A program made the translations under genes and the position numbers. Below the pieces are notes generated by a model, which was not told the origin of the DNA, did no database searches, and saw only the letters and a program-made list of their open reading frames with translations. This document shows, piece by piece, positions 7,693 through 16,261 of a stretch of 26,963 nucleotides of DNA. Each line of letters begins with the position of its first letter. Within the stretch, counting starts at the first letter, position 1. The stretch comes from Polynucleobacter sp. UBA962 (GTDB taxonomy: Bacteria > Pseudomonadota > Gammaproteobacteria > Burkholderiales > Burkholderiaceae), in NCBI GenBank assembly GCA_002292975.1, contig DBCI01000118.1:32022-58984 (forward strand), in the 5' to 3' direction.

Positions 7693-8379
7693 TTAAAGGG
7701 CATCATGAAGTGCTTCCACAAATAGGGCTTCTAGTTTCGGGTTGTTCTGTGAGCTATCCTGAACTTCATTGGCGGGGTACGTAAATATATTGGATTTTTC
7801 TGGAAGTTGATCTAGCACCCTGTTGATCAATGACCCTTCGTGCTCTGGTGGACTGATTTGTAAGATGTTATCTTGGGCCATATCGAGTACCCCAGGGTGG
7901 AGCTGAACAAACGCTTCATCGACCAGCATTGGAATTCGTCTGGTCTGAATATTTTTACTGAGGTAGTGAATAAGATGCAATTGCTCAATGGGCGGTATGA
8001 AAGAGTCCAGGTAAATGATGTCTGGATAAAGAGAAACTGCCTGCATGAGCCCCTCAAGGCTGTCTAGAGAGCCAATTAAATCCAGTTTTAAGGACCAGCT
8101 CTCCATCATGTCCCGCATTTGTGCCAGGTTCTCGGGGCGCCGAAAGATCCCGAGGGCCAGATGCCGTTGCTTGCTGGCCCGCTCCTGTAGGCCCAACTTA
8201 CGTCGCCTCAGTTGTTGATTGAGGGACGTCGCCAAGATACGTCGGTGCCCACCGCGGGTCTTCCAAGCAATTAAATCGCCTTCCTCGACCATTTTTTGGA
8301 CGGTACCTAAGGATACTTGGAGCATCTTGGCACTTTGTCGGGTACTTAAGTACTGCTGTTCTTGATGGGTGGTTTTCAT
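7693..8379 (-). CDS. Excisionase-type HTH regulator fused to a degenerate receiver domain
   Basis: The 228-residue protein begins with a MerR/excisionase-type helix-turn-helix: YLSTRQSAKMLQVSLGTVQK (10-29), then WKTRGGHRRI (39-48), a wing signature of this fold. Residues about 73-192 follow the order of a response-regulator receiver: LALGIF, then PDIIYLDSFIPP with D125 at the phosphoacceptor position, then IPMLV. The acidic pair after strand 1 is replaced by R80-R81, and the conserved lysine near strand 5 appears to be S176 (ILQISPPE), so ordinary phosphorylation is doubtful. The tail (193-228) is low-complexity. AGGAGA lies close before the ATG at 8379. It is divergent from odhA, so a role in controlling that operon or itself is plausible but unproven. 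Confidence 0.8.
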   Translation of the reverse strand: MKTTHQEQQYLSTRQSAKMLQVSLGTVQKMVEEGDLIAWKTRGGHRRILATSLNQQLRRRKLGLQERASKQRHLALGIFRRPENLAQMRDMMESWSLKLDLIGSLDSLEGLMQAVSLYPDIIYLDSFIPPIEQLHLIHYLSKNIQTRRIPMLVDEAFVQLHPGVLDMAQDNILQISPPEHEGSLINRVLDQLPEKSNIFTYPANEVQDSSQNNPKLEALFVEALHDAL

Positions 8380-8469
8380 CGATTTTCTCCTTCTATTAAT
8401 TGGGATAGAAAGAGCATAAAAATTAATTGAAGAGAATTCTGTCGGTGAAGGATGAATTGCAAGTAGGAA

Positions 8470-8493
8470 ATTTCTTATATGTTTGTAAGAAAT
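8470..8493. repeat. Spaced inverted repeat, candidate operator
   Basis: ATTTCTTA (8470-8477) and TAAGAAAT (8486-8493) are perfect eight-base inverted arms with an eight-base spacer. Centre-to-centre spacing of 16 bases is compatible with a dimeric regulator. The site is about 90 bases upstream of the HTH/receiver start. The binding protein is unknown. Confidence 0.45.
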
Positions 8494-8587
8494 AGGGAAG
8501 TTTGTTGTAGGCCTCTTACCAGTCTTGTTGCTGTATTCGGACTAGGATTTCCACTAATCCATTGATATTGGTGTGTTTTTATCTTGA

Positions 8588-8608
8588 TGTCATGTTATTC
8601 TTATGACA
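8588..8608. repeat. TGTCAT-N9-ATGACA inverted repeat, candidate operator near odhA
   Basis: TGTCAT (8588-8593) and ATGACA (8603-8608) are perfect six-base arms with a nine-base spacer. A TGTTATTCT extended -10-like string (8593-8601) lies between them. If that is the odhA promoter, a protein bound here would cover it. Both parts are inferred from sequence only. Confidence 0.4.
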
Positions 8609-8629
8609 CATAAGGCATTTGCTTTGCGT

Positions 8630-8703
8630 TCTGCTAGTCGGTTAAGCCGTGTCGCAGATGGTTAAAACCACAGTTTTTTTCGGGATACCCGATGAAAGGT
8701 GAG
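8630..8703 (+). ncRNA. Structured odhA/sucA 5' leader, candidate sucA RNA motif
   Basis: Three successive hairpins run up to the odhA ribosome-binding site. TCTGC (8630-8634) pairs with GCAGA (8654-8658) around an inner CGG/CCG helix (8639-8641/8647-8649). TGGT (8659-8662) pairs with ACCA (8667-8670). TCGGG (8680-8684) pairs with CCCGA (8688-8692). AAAGGTGAG (8695-8703) follows at once. A conserved sucA RNA motif upstream of sucA in Burkholderiales, overlapping the Shine-Dalgarno region, has been described. Position and lineage fit, but I have not compared this sequence with its covariance model. Confidence 0.5.
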
Positions 8704-8707
8704 CATC

Positions 8708-11563
8708 ATGATGCAGTCCTATAGAGGGTCTTCGTACCTCTTTGGGGGTAATGCCCCCTACGTAGAAGAACTCTACGAATCCTATTTGTTAGATCCCACA
8801 TCCGTTGCCCAACACTGGCGCGACTATTTTGATAACGTTGTCCAGGTTCCGGCCGCCGATGGTTCAAATGGCAGAGATATTGCTCATGCCCCGATCGTGG
8901 CATCGTTTGCAGAACGCGCTAAGCAAGGACCGATTAAAACGATTCAGGATTCCGCAGACTCGGAAATGGGTCGTAAGCGAGTTGCAGTTCAACAATTAAT
9001 TGCCGCCTATCGCAACGTCGGTAATCGTTGGGCAAATTTAGATCCATTAAAGCGTACCGAACGGCCGGATATTCCCGAACTTAATCCAGCTTTCTATGGC
9101 TTTAGTGACGGCGATATGGATATCGTCTTTAATACCAGTAACACATTCTTCGGTAAAAACAATATGACCCTGCGTGATCTCTTGCAGGCATTGCGTGAGA
9201 CCTATTGTGGCACCTTGGCTGCCGAGTTTATGTACATCGCAGATCAGAAGATCAAAAAATGGTGGCAAGATAAATTAGAGTCGATTCGCTCTACTCCTAA
9301 GTTTACGAATGAGCAACGTCGTCAGATCCTTGACCGGGTTACTGCCGCAGAAGGACTCGAGCGTTACCTGCAAGCAAAGTACGTCGGCCAGAAACGATTC
9401 TCGCTCGAAGGTGGGGATAGTTTTATCGCCTGTATGGATGAGTTAATCCAAGGCGCTGGTAAGAATGGTGTGCAGGAGATTGTGATTGGTATGGCCCATC
9501 GAGGTCGCTTAAATGTCTTGGTCAATGTCTTGGGTAAATCGCCCAAAGGTCTTTTTGCTGAGTTTGATCACACCGCGCCAGAGGATCTTCCTGCGGGTGA
9601 CGTCAAATACCACCAAGGATTCTCGAGTGATATTTCAACACCCGGGGGCCCGGTACACCTATCACTCGCATTTAATCCATCGCACTTAGAGATTGTGAAC
9701 CCAGTAGTAGAGGGCTCGGCCCGTGCGCGGATGGAGCGTCGTAATGACGCGAAAGGTGATCAAGTGCTACCGGTGCTGGTCCATGGCGATGCAGCGATTG
9801 CAGGCCAAGGCGTGATGCAAGAGACCTTGGCTTTATCTGAAGTTCGTGGCTATTCCACTGGCGGTACTGTTCACATTGTGATCAACAATCAAATTGGTTT
9901 CACAACGTCAGATCCCCGTGACTACCGTTCCAGTCTCTATTGCACCGATATCATGAAAACCATTGATTCACCGGTCCTGCATGTGAACGGTGACGACCCT
10001 GAGGCTGTTGTATTAGCAACCCAATTAGCATTGGAATACCGTACTCAATTTAAGAAAGATGTCGCGGTCGATATTATCTGTTTCAGAAAACTAGGTCATA
10101 ACGAGCAAGATACACCCGCAATGACCCAGCCCCTGATGTACAGCATCATTGCGCAACATCCCGGTACTCGCAAACTGTATGCCGATCGACTCGAGGCTCA
10201 AGGAGTTATTGCACCCGGCGCAGGGGATGAGATGGTCAAAGCGTATCGAACCGCAATGGATGAAGGCAAGCAGACCCTTGATCCAGTCTTGAGTAACTTT
10301 AAAGGCAAGTTTGCAGTGGATTGGTCGCCATTCCTGAACAAAAAGTGGACAGACAATGCCGATACCGCTATTCCATTGACGGAATGGAAGCGTCTGGCGG
10401 ATAAATTGGTAACCCTCCCAGAAGAGTTCAAAGTCCATCCACTGGTGCAAAAGGTGTATACCGATCGTGCTGCCATGGGACGTGGCGAGGTCAATGTGGA
10501 TTGGGGCATGGGTGAGGCAATGGCTTTCGCCTCCTTGCTAGCCAGCGGATACCCCATTCGATTATCGGGTGAGGATAGTGGTCGCGGCACATTTAGTCAT
10601 CGTCACTCTGTACTCCATGCGCAGAATCGAGAGAATTGGGACACGGGTACTCACATCCCATTGCAGCATGTAAGCAAAGATCAAGCTCCATTTACTGTCA
10701 TCGATTCGATTCTGTCCGAAGAAGCTGTGCTGGGATTTGAGTATGGTTATGCGTCTGCCGAACCGAATACCTTAACCATTTGGGAAGCTCAGTTTGGCGA
10801 TTTTGCTAACGGAGCGCAAGTTGTGATCGATCAGTTTATTGCCTCTGGTGAAGTGAAGTGGGGTCGTGTAAACGGTTTGGTCATGATGCTACCTCACGGC
10901 TATGAGGGCCAAGGCCCTGAGCACTCCTCAGCCCGCTTAGAGCGCTTTATGCAACTATGTGCGGACACCAATATGCAAGTGGTTCAACCCACCACTGCGT
11001 CGCAAATATTCCATCTCTTGCGTCGCCAGATGATTCGGCAATTTAGAAAACCGCTGGTCATCATGACCCCTAAATCATTATTGCGTCACAAAGATGCGGC
11101 CTCACCACTCATTGAGTTTACGAAGGGTGAGTTCCAAACGGTGATTCCTGAGCAGGATGAGTCGATAGATCCAAAAACAATCGAGCGGGTAATCGTCTGT
11201 TCTGGCAAGGTGTACTACGATCTTGTTAAACAACGCTCTGATAAGAAGCTGGAAAATGCTGCGATTGTGCGGATAGAGCAGTTGTATCCATTCCCCCATA
11301 AAGCGATTGCCAGTGTGATCAAAACTTACCCCAATCTAACAGAACTAGTTTGGTGCCAGGATGAACCACAAAATCAGGGCGCTTGGTTCTTTGTGCAACA
11401 TAATTTGCTCGAGAACATGAGCGAAGGAATGCGCTTGGGATATGCGGGTCGACCAGCATCAGCGTCACCAGCGGTTGGCTATGCCCATTTGCACCAGAGT
11501 CAGCAGAAGGCCTTGCTTACTGCCGCATTTGCCAAGCTAAAGGGATTTGTGATCACAAAGTAA
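8708..11563 (+). CDS. odhA (sucA): 2-oxoglutarate dehydrogenase E1 component
   Basis: E1 is the thiamine-diphosphate enzyme that decarboxylates 2-oxoglutarate and passes the succinyl group to the E2 lipoyl arm, in the TCA cycle. The product is 951 residues. The N-terminal E2-binding segment is [20 protein letters not shown]. Cofactor and active-site blocks follow: [16 protein letters not shown] (near 260), [20 protein letters not shown] (near 360), [11 protein letters not shown], and [17 protein letters not shown] (near 620). It ends in the usual C-terminal domain ([26 protein letters not shown]). I start at ATG 8708, giving MMQSYRG. AAAGGTGAG is directly upstream; ATG 8711 or GTG 8699 are possible alternatives. 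It heads odhA-odhB-lpdA-zapE, with 70 bases to odhB. Confidence 0.98.
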   Translation: MMQSYRGSSYLFGGNAPYVEELYESYLLDPTSVAQHWRDYFDNVVQVPAADGSNGRDIAHAPIVASFAERAKQGPIKTIQDSADSEMGRKRVAVQQLIAAYRNVGNRWANLDPLKRTERPDIPELNPAFYGFSDGDMDIVFNTSNTFFGKNNMTLRDLLQALRETYCGTLAAEFMYIADQKIKKWWQDKLESIRSTPKFTNEQRRQILDRVTAAEGLERYLQAKYVGQKRFSLEGGDSFIACMDELIQGAGKNGVQEIVIGMAHRGRLNVLVNVLGKSPKGLFAEFDHTAPEDLPAGDVKYHQGFSSDISTPGGPVHLSLAFNPSHLEIVNPVVEGSARARMERRNDAKGDQVLPVLVHGDAAIAGQGVMQETLALSEVRGYSTGGTVHIVINNQIGFTTSDPRDYRSSLYCTDIMKTIDSPVLHVNGDDPEAVVLATQLALEYRTQFKKDVAVDIICFRKLGHNEQDTPAMTQPLMYSIIAQHPGTRKLYADRLEAQGVIAPGAGDEMVKAYRTAMDEGKQTLDPVLSNFKGKFAVDWSPFLNKKWTDNADTAIPLTEWKRLADKLVTLPEEFKVHPLVQKVYTDRAAMGRGEVNVDWGMGEAMAFASLLASGYPIRLSGEDSGRGTFSHRHSVLHAQNRENWDTGTHIPLQHVSKDQAPFTVIDSILSEEAVLGFEYGYASAEPNTLTIWEAQFGDFANGAQVVIDQFIASGEVKWGRVNGLVMMLPHGYEGQGPEHSSARLERFMQLCADTNMQVVQPTTASQIFHLLRRQMIRQFRKPLVIMTPKSLLRHKDAASPLIEFTKGEFQTVIPEQDESIDPKTIERVIVCSGKVYYDLVKQRSDKKLENAAIVRIEQLYPFPHKAIASVIKTYPNLTELVWCQDEPQNQGAWFFVQHNLLENMSEGMRLGYAGRPASASPAVGYAHLHQSQQKALLTAAFAKLKGFVITK

Positions 11564-11633
11564 ACCGTATGTTTACGAGCAGATCTTTTATTCAAACCAT
11601 TACTCATTATTTAACCTATTCATAGGACACATC

Positions 11634-12833
11634 ATGGCCTTATTTGAAGTCAAAGTTCCCCAACTCTCAGAGTCAGTTGCTGAGGCAACGTTATTGCAGT
11701 GGAAAAAGAAGCCCGGCGAGGCAGTTGCTCAAGACGAGATTTTGATTGAGATCGAAACCGATAAAGTTGTTTTGGAGGTACCTGCACCATCGGCGGGCGT
11801 GCTCTCAGAAATTATGGTGGCTGATGGGGGTACCGTTGTTGCTGATCAAGTGATCGCAAAAATTGACAGTGCAGGTAAGGCTAGTGTTGCTGTAGCCCCT
11901 ACTAAAGCCGCTGCTCCTGCAACGCCGGTGTCGAGCTCAACTGCAAAAGGTACGATCGCCGCGCCATCGGCTGCCAAGTTAATGGCGGAGAATAATCTGA
12001 ATGCTGCTCAAGTCTCTGGCTCAGGACGTGATGGTCGTGTAACCAAGGGTGATGTACTTAATGCTGTTTCTGGAGGTACGAAGACAGGATCGACAGCCGC
12101 ACCTTTACCAATCTCCAATACATCCCTAGGTGAGCGTACAGAAGAACGTGTGCCGATGACGCGTTTACGTGCACGAATTGCCGAACGCTTATTAGAATCC
12201 CAGGCCAATAACGCCATCTTGACGACCTTTAATGAGGTTAATATGTCACCAGTGATTGCGATGCGCACTCGCTACAAAGACACCTTCGAGAAAACCCACG
12301 GCGTTAAATTAGGGTTCATGTCCTTCTTTGTGAAAGCGGCTACATACGCTCTTAAAAAGTATCCTATCCTCAATGCATCCGTTGATGGTAACGATATTGT
12401 TTACCATGGTTACTTTGATATTGGCATTGCAGTCAGTTCACCTCGTGGCCTAGTTGTACCCATTCTGCGTAATGTTGATCAAATGACATTGGCTGAGATT
12501 GAGAAACAAATTGCGGATTACGGTAATAAAGCTCGTGATGGCAAATTGAGCATTGAAGAACTCACTGGTGGCACGTTCTCCATTTCCAATGGCGGCGTGT
12601 TTGGTTCGATGCTGTCAACCCCAATTATTAATCCTCCCCAATCGGCCATTTTAGGTATCCATGCAACGAAGGAGAGGGCGGTTGTGGAAGACGGACAGAT
12701 TGTGATTCGGCCAATTAATTACCTCGCCTTGTCATACGACCATCGAATTATTGATGGACGTGAAGCTGTCATGGGCTTGGTGGCGATGAAGGAGCTCTTA
12801 GAAGATCCCGCTCGTTTACTTCTTGATCTGTAA
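11634..12833 (+). CDS. odhB (sucB): 2-oxoglutarate dehydrogenase E2, dihydrolipoyl succinyltransferase
   Basis: E2 forms the core of the 2-oxoglutarate dehydrogenase complex and transfers succinyl from lipoamide to CoA. The 399-residue product has one lipoyl domain (about 1-76) with the lipoylated lysine K44 in [18 protein letters not shown] flexible Ala/Pro/Thr-rich linker (about 82-105) comes next. The E1/E3-binding domain is at about 108-146 ([36 protein letters not shown]). The catalytic domain runs from about 165 to the end and has H370 and D374 in [13 protein letters not shown] single lipoyl domain and this length match the sucB rather than the aceF type. TAGGA lies before the ATG. lpdA begins ten bases after the stop. 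Confidence 0.98.
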   Translation: MALFEVKVPQLSESVAEATLLQWKKKPGEAVAQDEILIEIETDKVVLEVPAPSAGVLSEIMVADGGTVVADQVIAKIDSAGKASVAVAPTKAAAPATPVSSSTAKGTIAAPSAAKLMAENNLNAAQVSGSGRDGRVTKGDVLNAVSGGTKTGSTAAPLPISNTSLGERTEERVPMTRLRARIAERLLESQANNAILTTFNEVNMSPVIAMRTRYKDTFEKTHGVKLGFMSFFVKAATYALKKYPILNASVDGNDIVYHGYFDIGIAVSSPRGLVVPILRNVDQMTLAEIEKQIADYGNKARDGKLSIEELTGGTFSISNGGVFGSMLSTPIINPPQSAILGIHATKERAVVEDGQIVIRPINYLALSYDHRIIDGREAVMGLVAMKELLEDPARLLLDL

Positions 12834-12843
12834 GGAGTAGACC

Positions 12844-14280
12844 ATGAGCCAAGTATTTGATGTGCTGGTGATTGGAGCTGGCCCAGGAGGTTATATTGCC
12901 GCCATCCGCGCGGCACAACTCGGATTTAAGGTGGCCTGTGCCGAAGCAAATTCCTACGCAGATCCCAAGGGGGAGCCTCGTTTAGGAGGAACGTGTTTAA
13001 ACGTTGGCTGCATCCCATCAAAAGCCTTACTAGCGTCATCGGAAGAGTTTGAGAAGATTGGTCATCACGTTGCTAATCATGGCATCACGGTTGGTAAAGT
13101 TAGTATCGATATCGCTAAGATGCTAGCGCGTAAAGACGAGATCGTGACCAAGATGACGGGCGGCATCAGTTTCTTATTTAAGAAAAATAAGGTGACCTCC
13201 TTAAAGGGTCACGCTTCATTTGTTGGCAAAGATGCTGATGGTTATCAGATTAAGATTACTGGTAAAGATGCCGGTACTGTAAGCGCCAAGAATGTCATCA
13301 TCGCTACTGGCTCGAAGGCTCGTCATCTTTCTGGTATCACCGTCGATAACGTTCTGATCTGCGATAACGAAGGTGCTCTGAACTTTGATTCTTTACCAAA
13401 ACGTTTAGGTGTAATTGGCGCCGGTGTGATCGGATTAGAGCTAGGATCCGTATGGCGCCGAGTAGGATCAGAAGTTACTGTCTTGGAAGCTTTGCCGACA
13501 TTCTTAGGTGCCTGTGATGAGGGTATTGCAAAAGAGGCTAAAAAGATCTTCACCAAGCAAGGTCTCGATATGCATCTAGGTGTAAAGATTGATAGCGTGA
13601 AGACTGACAAGAAAGGCGTGGTGGTCTCGTATCAGGATAGCGCTGGAAAGCCTCAAAAATTAGAGTGCGATCGCTTAATCGTCTCAGTGGGCCGGGTTCC
13701 CAATACAGACGGACTCAATCTGGAATCGGTTCAGCTGAAGACCGACGAGCGTGGCTTTATTCCGATTAATGACCATACCTGTGCAACCGCCGCCCCTGGC
13801 ATATTTGCAGTTGGTGATGTGGTGCGTGGCCCGATGTTGGCCCACAAGGCAGAGGATGAGGGTGTCTTGGTTGCCGAGTTACTCGCAGGGCAAAAACCAC
13901 ACATTGATTACAACTGCATTCCGTGGGTGATTTACACCGATCCAGAGATTGCATGGGTTGGTAAAACAGAACAGCAGTTGAAGGCCGAAGGGCGCACCTA
14001 TAAGGCAGGTCAGTTCCCCTTCATGGCAAACGGCCGAGCCCTCGGGATGGATCGTGCAGAGGGCTTTGTGAAGATCTTAGCTGACGCTAAAACCGATGAG
14101 GTTTTGGGAGTTCATATTATTGGCCCTAATGCATCCGACCTAATTGCCGAGGCAGCGTTGGCGATGGAGTTTAAAGCAGCTGCTGAAGATATTGCTCGCG
14201 TATGTCATCCTCACCCCAGCTTATCGGAGGTGATGCGTGAGGCAGCTTTAGCTACGGATCAACGCGCACTCAATATGTAA
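12844..14280 (+). CDS. lpdA: Dihydrolipoyl dehydrogenase (E3)
   Basis: E3 reoxidises dihydrolipoamide on E2 and passes electrons through FAD to NAD+. The 478-residue product has the FAD-binding GAGPGG at 11-16. The redox disulfide C51-C56 lies in [16 protein letters not shown]. The NAD-binding [13 protein letters not shown] lies near 188-200, and [20 protein letters not shown] is the second FAD motif. At the dimer interface are H457 and E462 in HPHPSLSEV, the active-site base pair. All catalytic residues are present and the length is normal. The position in the odh operon says it serves the 2-oxoglutarate complex, though E3 can be shared with other complexes. GTAAGGAGT overlaps the end of odhB and supplies the ribosome-binding site. 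Confidence 0.98.
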   Translation: MSQVFDVLVIGAGPGGYIAAIRAAQLGFKVACAEANSYADPKGEPRLGGTCLNVGCIPSKALLASSEEFEKIGHHVANHGITVGKVSIDIAKMLARKDEIVTKMTGGISFLFKKNKVTSLKGHASFVGKDADGYQIKITGKDAGTVSAKNVIIATGSKARHLSGITVDNVLICDNEGALNFDSLPKRLGVIGAGVIGLELGSVWRRVGSEVTVLEALPTFLGACDEGIAKEAKKIFTKQGLDMHLGVKIDSVKTDKKGVVVSYQDSAGKPQKLECDRLIVSVGRVPNTDGLNLESVQLKTDERGFIPINDHTCATAAPGIFAVGDVVRGPMLAHKAEDEGVLVAELLAGQKPHIDYNCIPWVIYTDPEIAWVGKTEQQLKAEGRTYKAGQFPFMANGRALGMDRAEGFVKILADAKTDEVLGVHIIGPNASDLIAEAALAMEFKAAAEDIARVCHPHPSLSEVMREAALATDQRALNM

Positions 14281-14281
14281 C

Positions 14282-15385
14282 TTGAAAGTCGCTGACTTTT
14301 ACCATCAAGAGTGTAAAGCGCGCGGCTATCAGCCCGATCCTGCGCAGGAGAGGGCCATTGACCGTTTGCAGCAATGCGAAGATCAGTGGGTTGCCTATAA
14401 AGACATTCGCAGTAATGCGTTGACCAAGAAACTTTTTCATCCCGAGTTACCCCGAGGAGTTTATCTTTGGGGTGGAGTTGGTCGGGGCAAATCCTTTTTA
14501 ATGGATTGCTTTTACGAAGCCTCCCCAGTAACAAAGAAAATCCGGATCCATTTTCATGAGTTCATGCGCGAGGTCCATCGCGAGTTGCACGAGCTTTCTG
14601 GTTTAGCAGACCCACTGGATGAACTTGCTTTGCGGATTGCAGAGCGCTATCGCTTAATTTGCTTTGATGAGTTTCATATCAATGATATTGCCGATGCAAT
14701 GATCATGTACCGCTTACTTAAAGCATTATTTATTGATCGAGTGCAGTTCATCATGACCTCAAACTATCGTCCGGATCAACTCTATCCAAATGGTTTGCAC
14801 CGCGATCGCTTATTACCGGCTATTCAGTTACTGGAAGATAAATTAGATGTCTTAAATGTGGATGCGGGCAGTGATTACCGTCAATTACAGATGACCCGTA
14901 TCCAAGCCTATTTGTATCCACTAAGTATTGAGAATGATAAAAAGCTAGACGATTATTTTCATAACTTGATTGGTAAGCAAATAGAGTCTTCGTATCCGGT
15001 GCTAAAGATTGAGTCTCGGGAGATTCGGGCCTTGCATTTGGCAGAAGGGGTGGTGTGGTTTGACTTCCAAACTCTTTGCTGTGGGCCGCGTTCCCAAAAT
15101 GACTATTTAGAGATTGCAAATACCTTCCATACAGTAATTTTAGCGGGTGTGCCCCATATGCCACCCCGACTAACCAACGAAGCAAGACGCTTTATTTGGC
15201 TAATTGATGTTTTATATGACCACAGGGTTAAATTAATTATGTCGGCAGAAGTGCCTCCAGACCAGCTTTATACCGAGGGGCAGGTGGTGGATGAGTTTGC
15301 TCGAACGGTCTCGCGCTTGATGGAGATGCAGTCGCGGGACTACATCGAGTCGCCCCGTCGGGTCATCAATGCTCATCTGACCTAA
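14282..15385 (+). CDS. zapE: Cell division AAA-type ATPase ZapE (AFG1-like)
   Basis: ZapE is an ATPase related to yeast Afg1/Lace1; in E. coli it associates with the Z ring under some conditions. The 367-residue product begins FYHQECKARGYQPDPAQERA after a few residues. It has Walker A in WGGVGRGKSFLMD (GGVGRGKS at 64-71, K70) and Walker B ICFDEFHINDIADAM (about 124-138). MTSNYRPDQLY follows as the sensor region, and RRFIWLIDVLYDHRVKL lies near the end. The only sensible start is TTG 14282, one base after the lpdA stop: the frame is closed upstream by a TAG at 14249, and no ATG occurs before the Walker region. The start is therefore probably coupled to lpdA termination. Clustering with odh genes is familiar in Burkholderiales. 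Confidence 0.93.
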   Translation: MKVADFYHQECKARGYQPDPAQERAIDRLQQCEDQWVAYKDIRSNALTKKLFHPELPRGVYLWGGVGRGKSFLMDCFYEASPVTKKIRIHFHEFMREVHRELHELSGLADPLDELALRIAERYRLICFDEFHINDIADAMIMYRLLKALFIDRVQFIMTSNYRPDQLYPNGLHRDRLLPAIQLLEDKLDVLNVDAGSDYRQLQMTRIQAYLYPLSIENDKKLDDYFHNLIGKQIESSYPVLKIESREIRALHLAEGVVWFDFQTLCCGPRSQNDYLEIANTFHTVILAGVPHMPPRLTNEARRFIWLIDVLYDHRVKLIMSAEVPPDQLYTEGQVVDEFARTVSRLMEMQSRDYIESPRRVINAHLT

Positions 15386-15394
15386 AATAGAGGT

Positions 15395-16243
15395 ATGAGC
15401 CAAACTGCGCCACTAAATGCTGATTTGCATTGCCATTCAATTGTGTCCGACGGGACCCTAAGTCCCGAAGAGCTAGCTATACGTGCTCATCAAAATGGAG
15501 TTCAGCTTTGGTCACTCACCGACCATGATGTCCTAGGTGGGCAGGCGCGTGCTCGTCTTGCTGCTGATAACCTTGGGATGAGATATCTTGCGGGCGTTGA
15601 GATCTCGATTAGCTGGATGAACCAAACGGTCCATATTGTGGGTCTTGGTGTTGATGATCGCAATACCATTTTGGAAGAAGGCTTGCGAGCAACTCGAGAT
15701 GGTCGTGAGCTACGTGCACGGCAGATGGCAGCACAACTTGAGCAGGTTGGGATCCATAACAGTTATGAAGGTGCGCTGCATTTTGCTGGTAATCCAGATC
15801 TCATTGCGCGTACGCACTTTGCTCGATTTTTGGTGGAGAAAAAAATCTGTAAAACGATGGATGAGGTATTTCGTAAATACTTAGTCGCTGGTAAGCCAGG
15901 TTATGTCTCGCATCGTTGGGCTAGTCTTGAGCAAGCTGTTCAGTGGATTCGGGGGGCGGGCGGCGAGGTCGTGATTGCTCACCCTGGTCGTTACAAACTC
16001 AACGCTTTACAAATGGACGAGCTATACGCTCGCTTTAAAGATTTAGGCGGTAAGGGCATTGAAGTAGTTACAGGAAGTCATAGCCCCGATCAGTACACAA
16101 CCTATGCCAAGGTTGCGGAACGCTACGGATTTATGGCCTCCCGCGGATCCGATTTTCATGATCCCCATGAGAGTGATATTGATCTAGGTAAACTTCCGCA
16201 TTTACCGGATCACTTAACACCGATCTGGTCGGTCTTTCATTAA
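15395..16243 (+). CDS. PHP-domain phosphoesterase (3',5'-nucleoside bisphosphate phosphatase / RNase AM type)
   Basis: The 282-residue protein has the polymerase-and-histidinol-phosphatase fold with its metal ligands. H12, H14 and D19 are in ADLHCHSIVSDGTLSPEEL; D43 and H44 in SLTDHD; a glutamate in LAGVEISISW; histidines in RTHFARFLVEKK and VIAHPGRY; and GSDFHDPHES sits near the end. This pattern matches the YciV group, in which the E. coli member is a 5'-3' RNase (RNase AM) and the Chromobacterium member removes the 3'-phosphate from nucleoside 3',5'-bisphosphates. Either activity is possible here. It lies nine bases after zapE and 18 bases before trpS. In Burkholderiales I recall a YciO/Sua5 gene and a site-2 protease between these two; neither is present. 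Confidence 0.9.
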   Translation: MSQTAPLNADLHCHSIVSDGTLSPEELAIRAHQNGVQLWSLTDHDVLGGQARARLAADNLGMRYLAGVEISISWMNQTVHIVGLGVDDRNTILEEGLRATRDGRELRARQMAAQLEQVGIHNSYEGALHFAGNPDLIARTHFARFLVEKKICKTMDEVFRKYLVAGKPGYVSHRWASLEQAVQWIRGAGGEVVIAHPGRYKLNALQMDELYARFKDLGGKGIEVVTGSHSPDQYTTYAKVAERYGFMASRGSDFHDPHESDIDLGKLPHLPDHLTPIWSVFH

Positions 16244-16261
16244 ATAAGCGACAATCCTTTT

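Larger units (their letters stand above)
8380..8707. promoter_or_regulatory. Divergent control region between the HTH/receiver gene and odhA
   Basis: This 328-base gap holds the leaders of two divergent genes. It contains two spaced inverted repeats (8470-8493 and 8588-8608) and a hairpin-rich stretch from about 8630 to the odhA ribosome-binding site. A weak extended -10 (TG at 8593-8594, TATTCT at 8596-8601) is the only + strand promoter candidate I see, and it lies inside the second repeat. No coding frame is convincing here. Confidence 0.55.
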
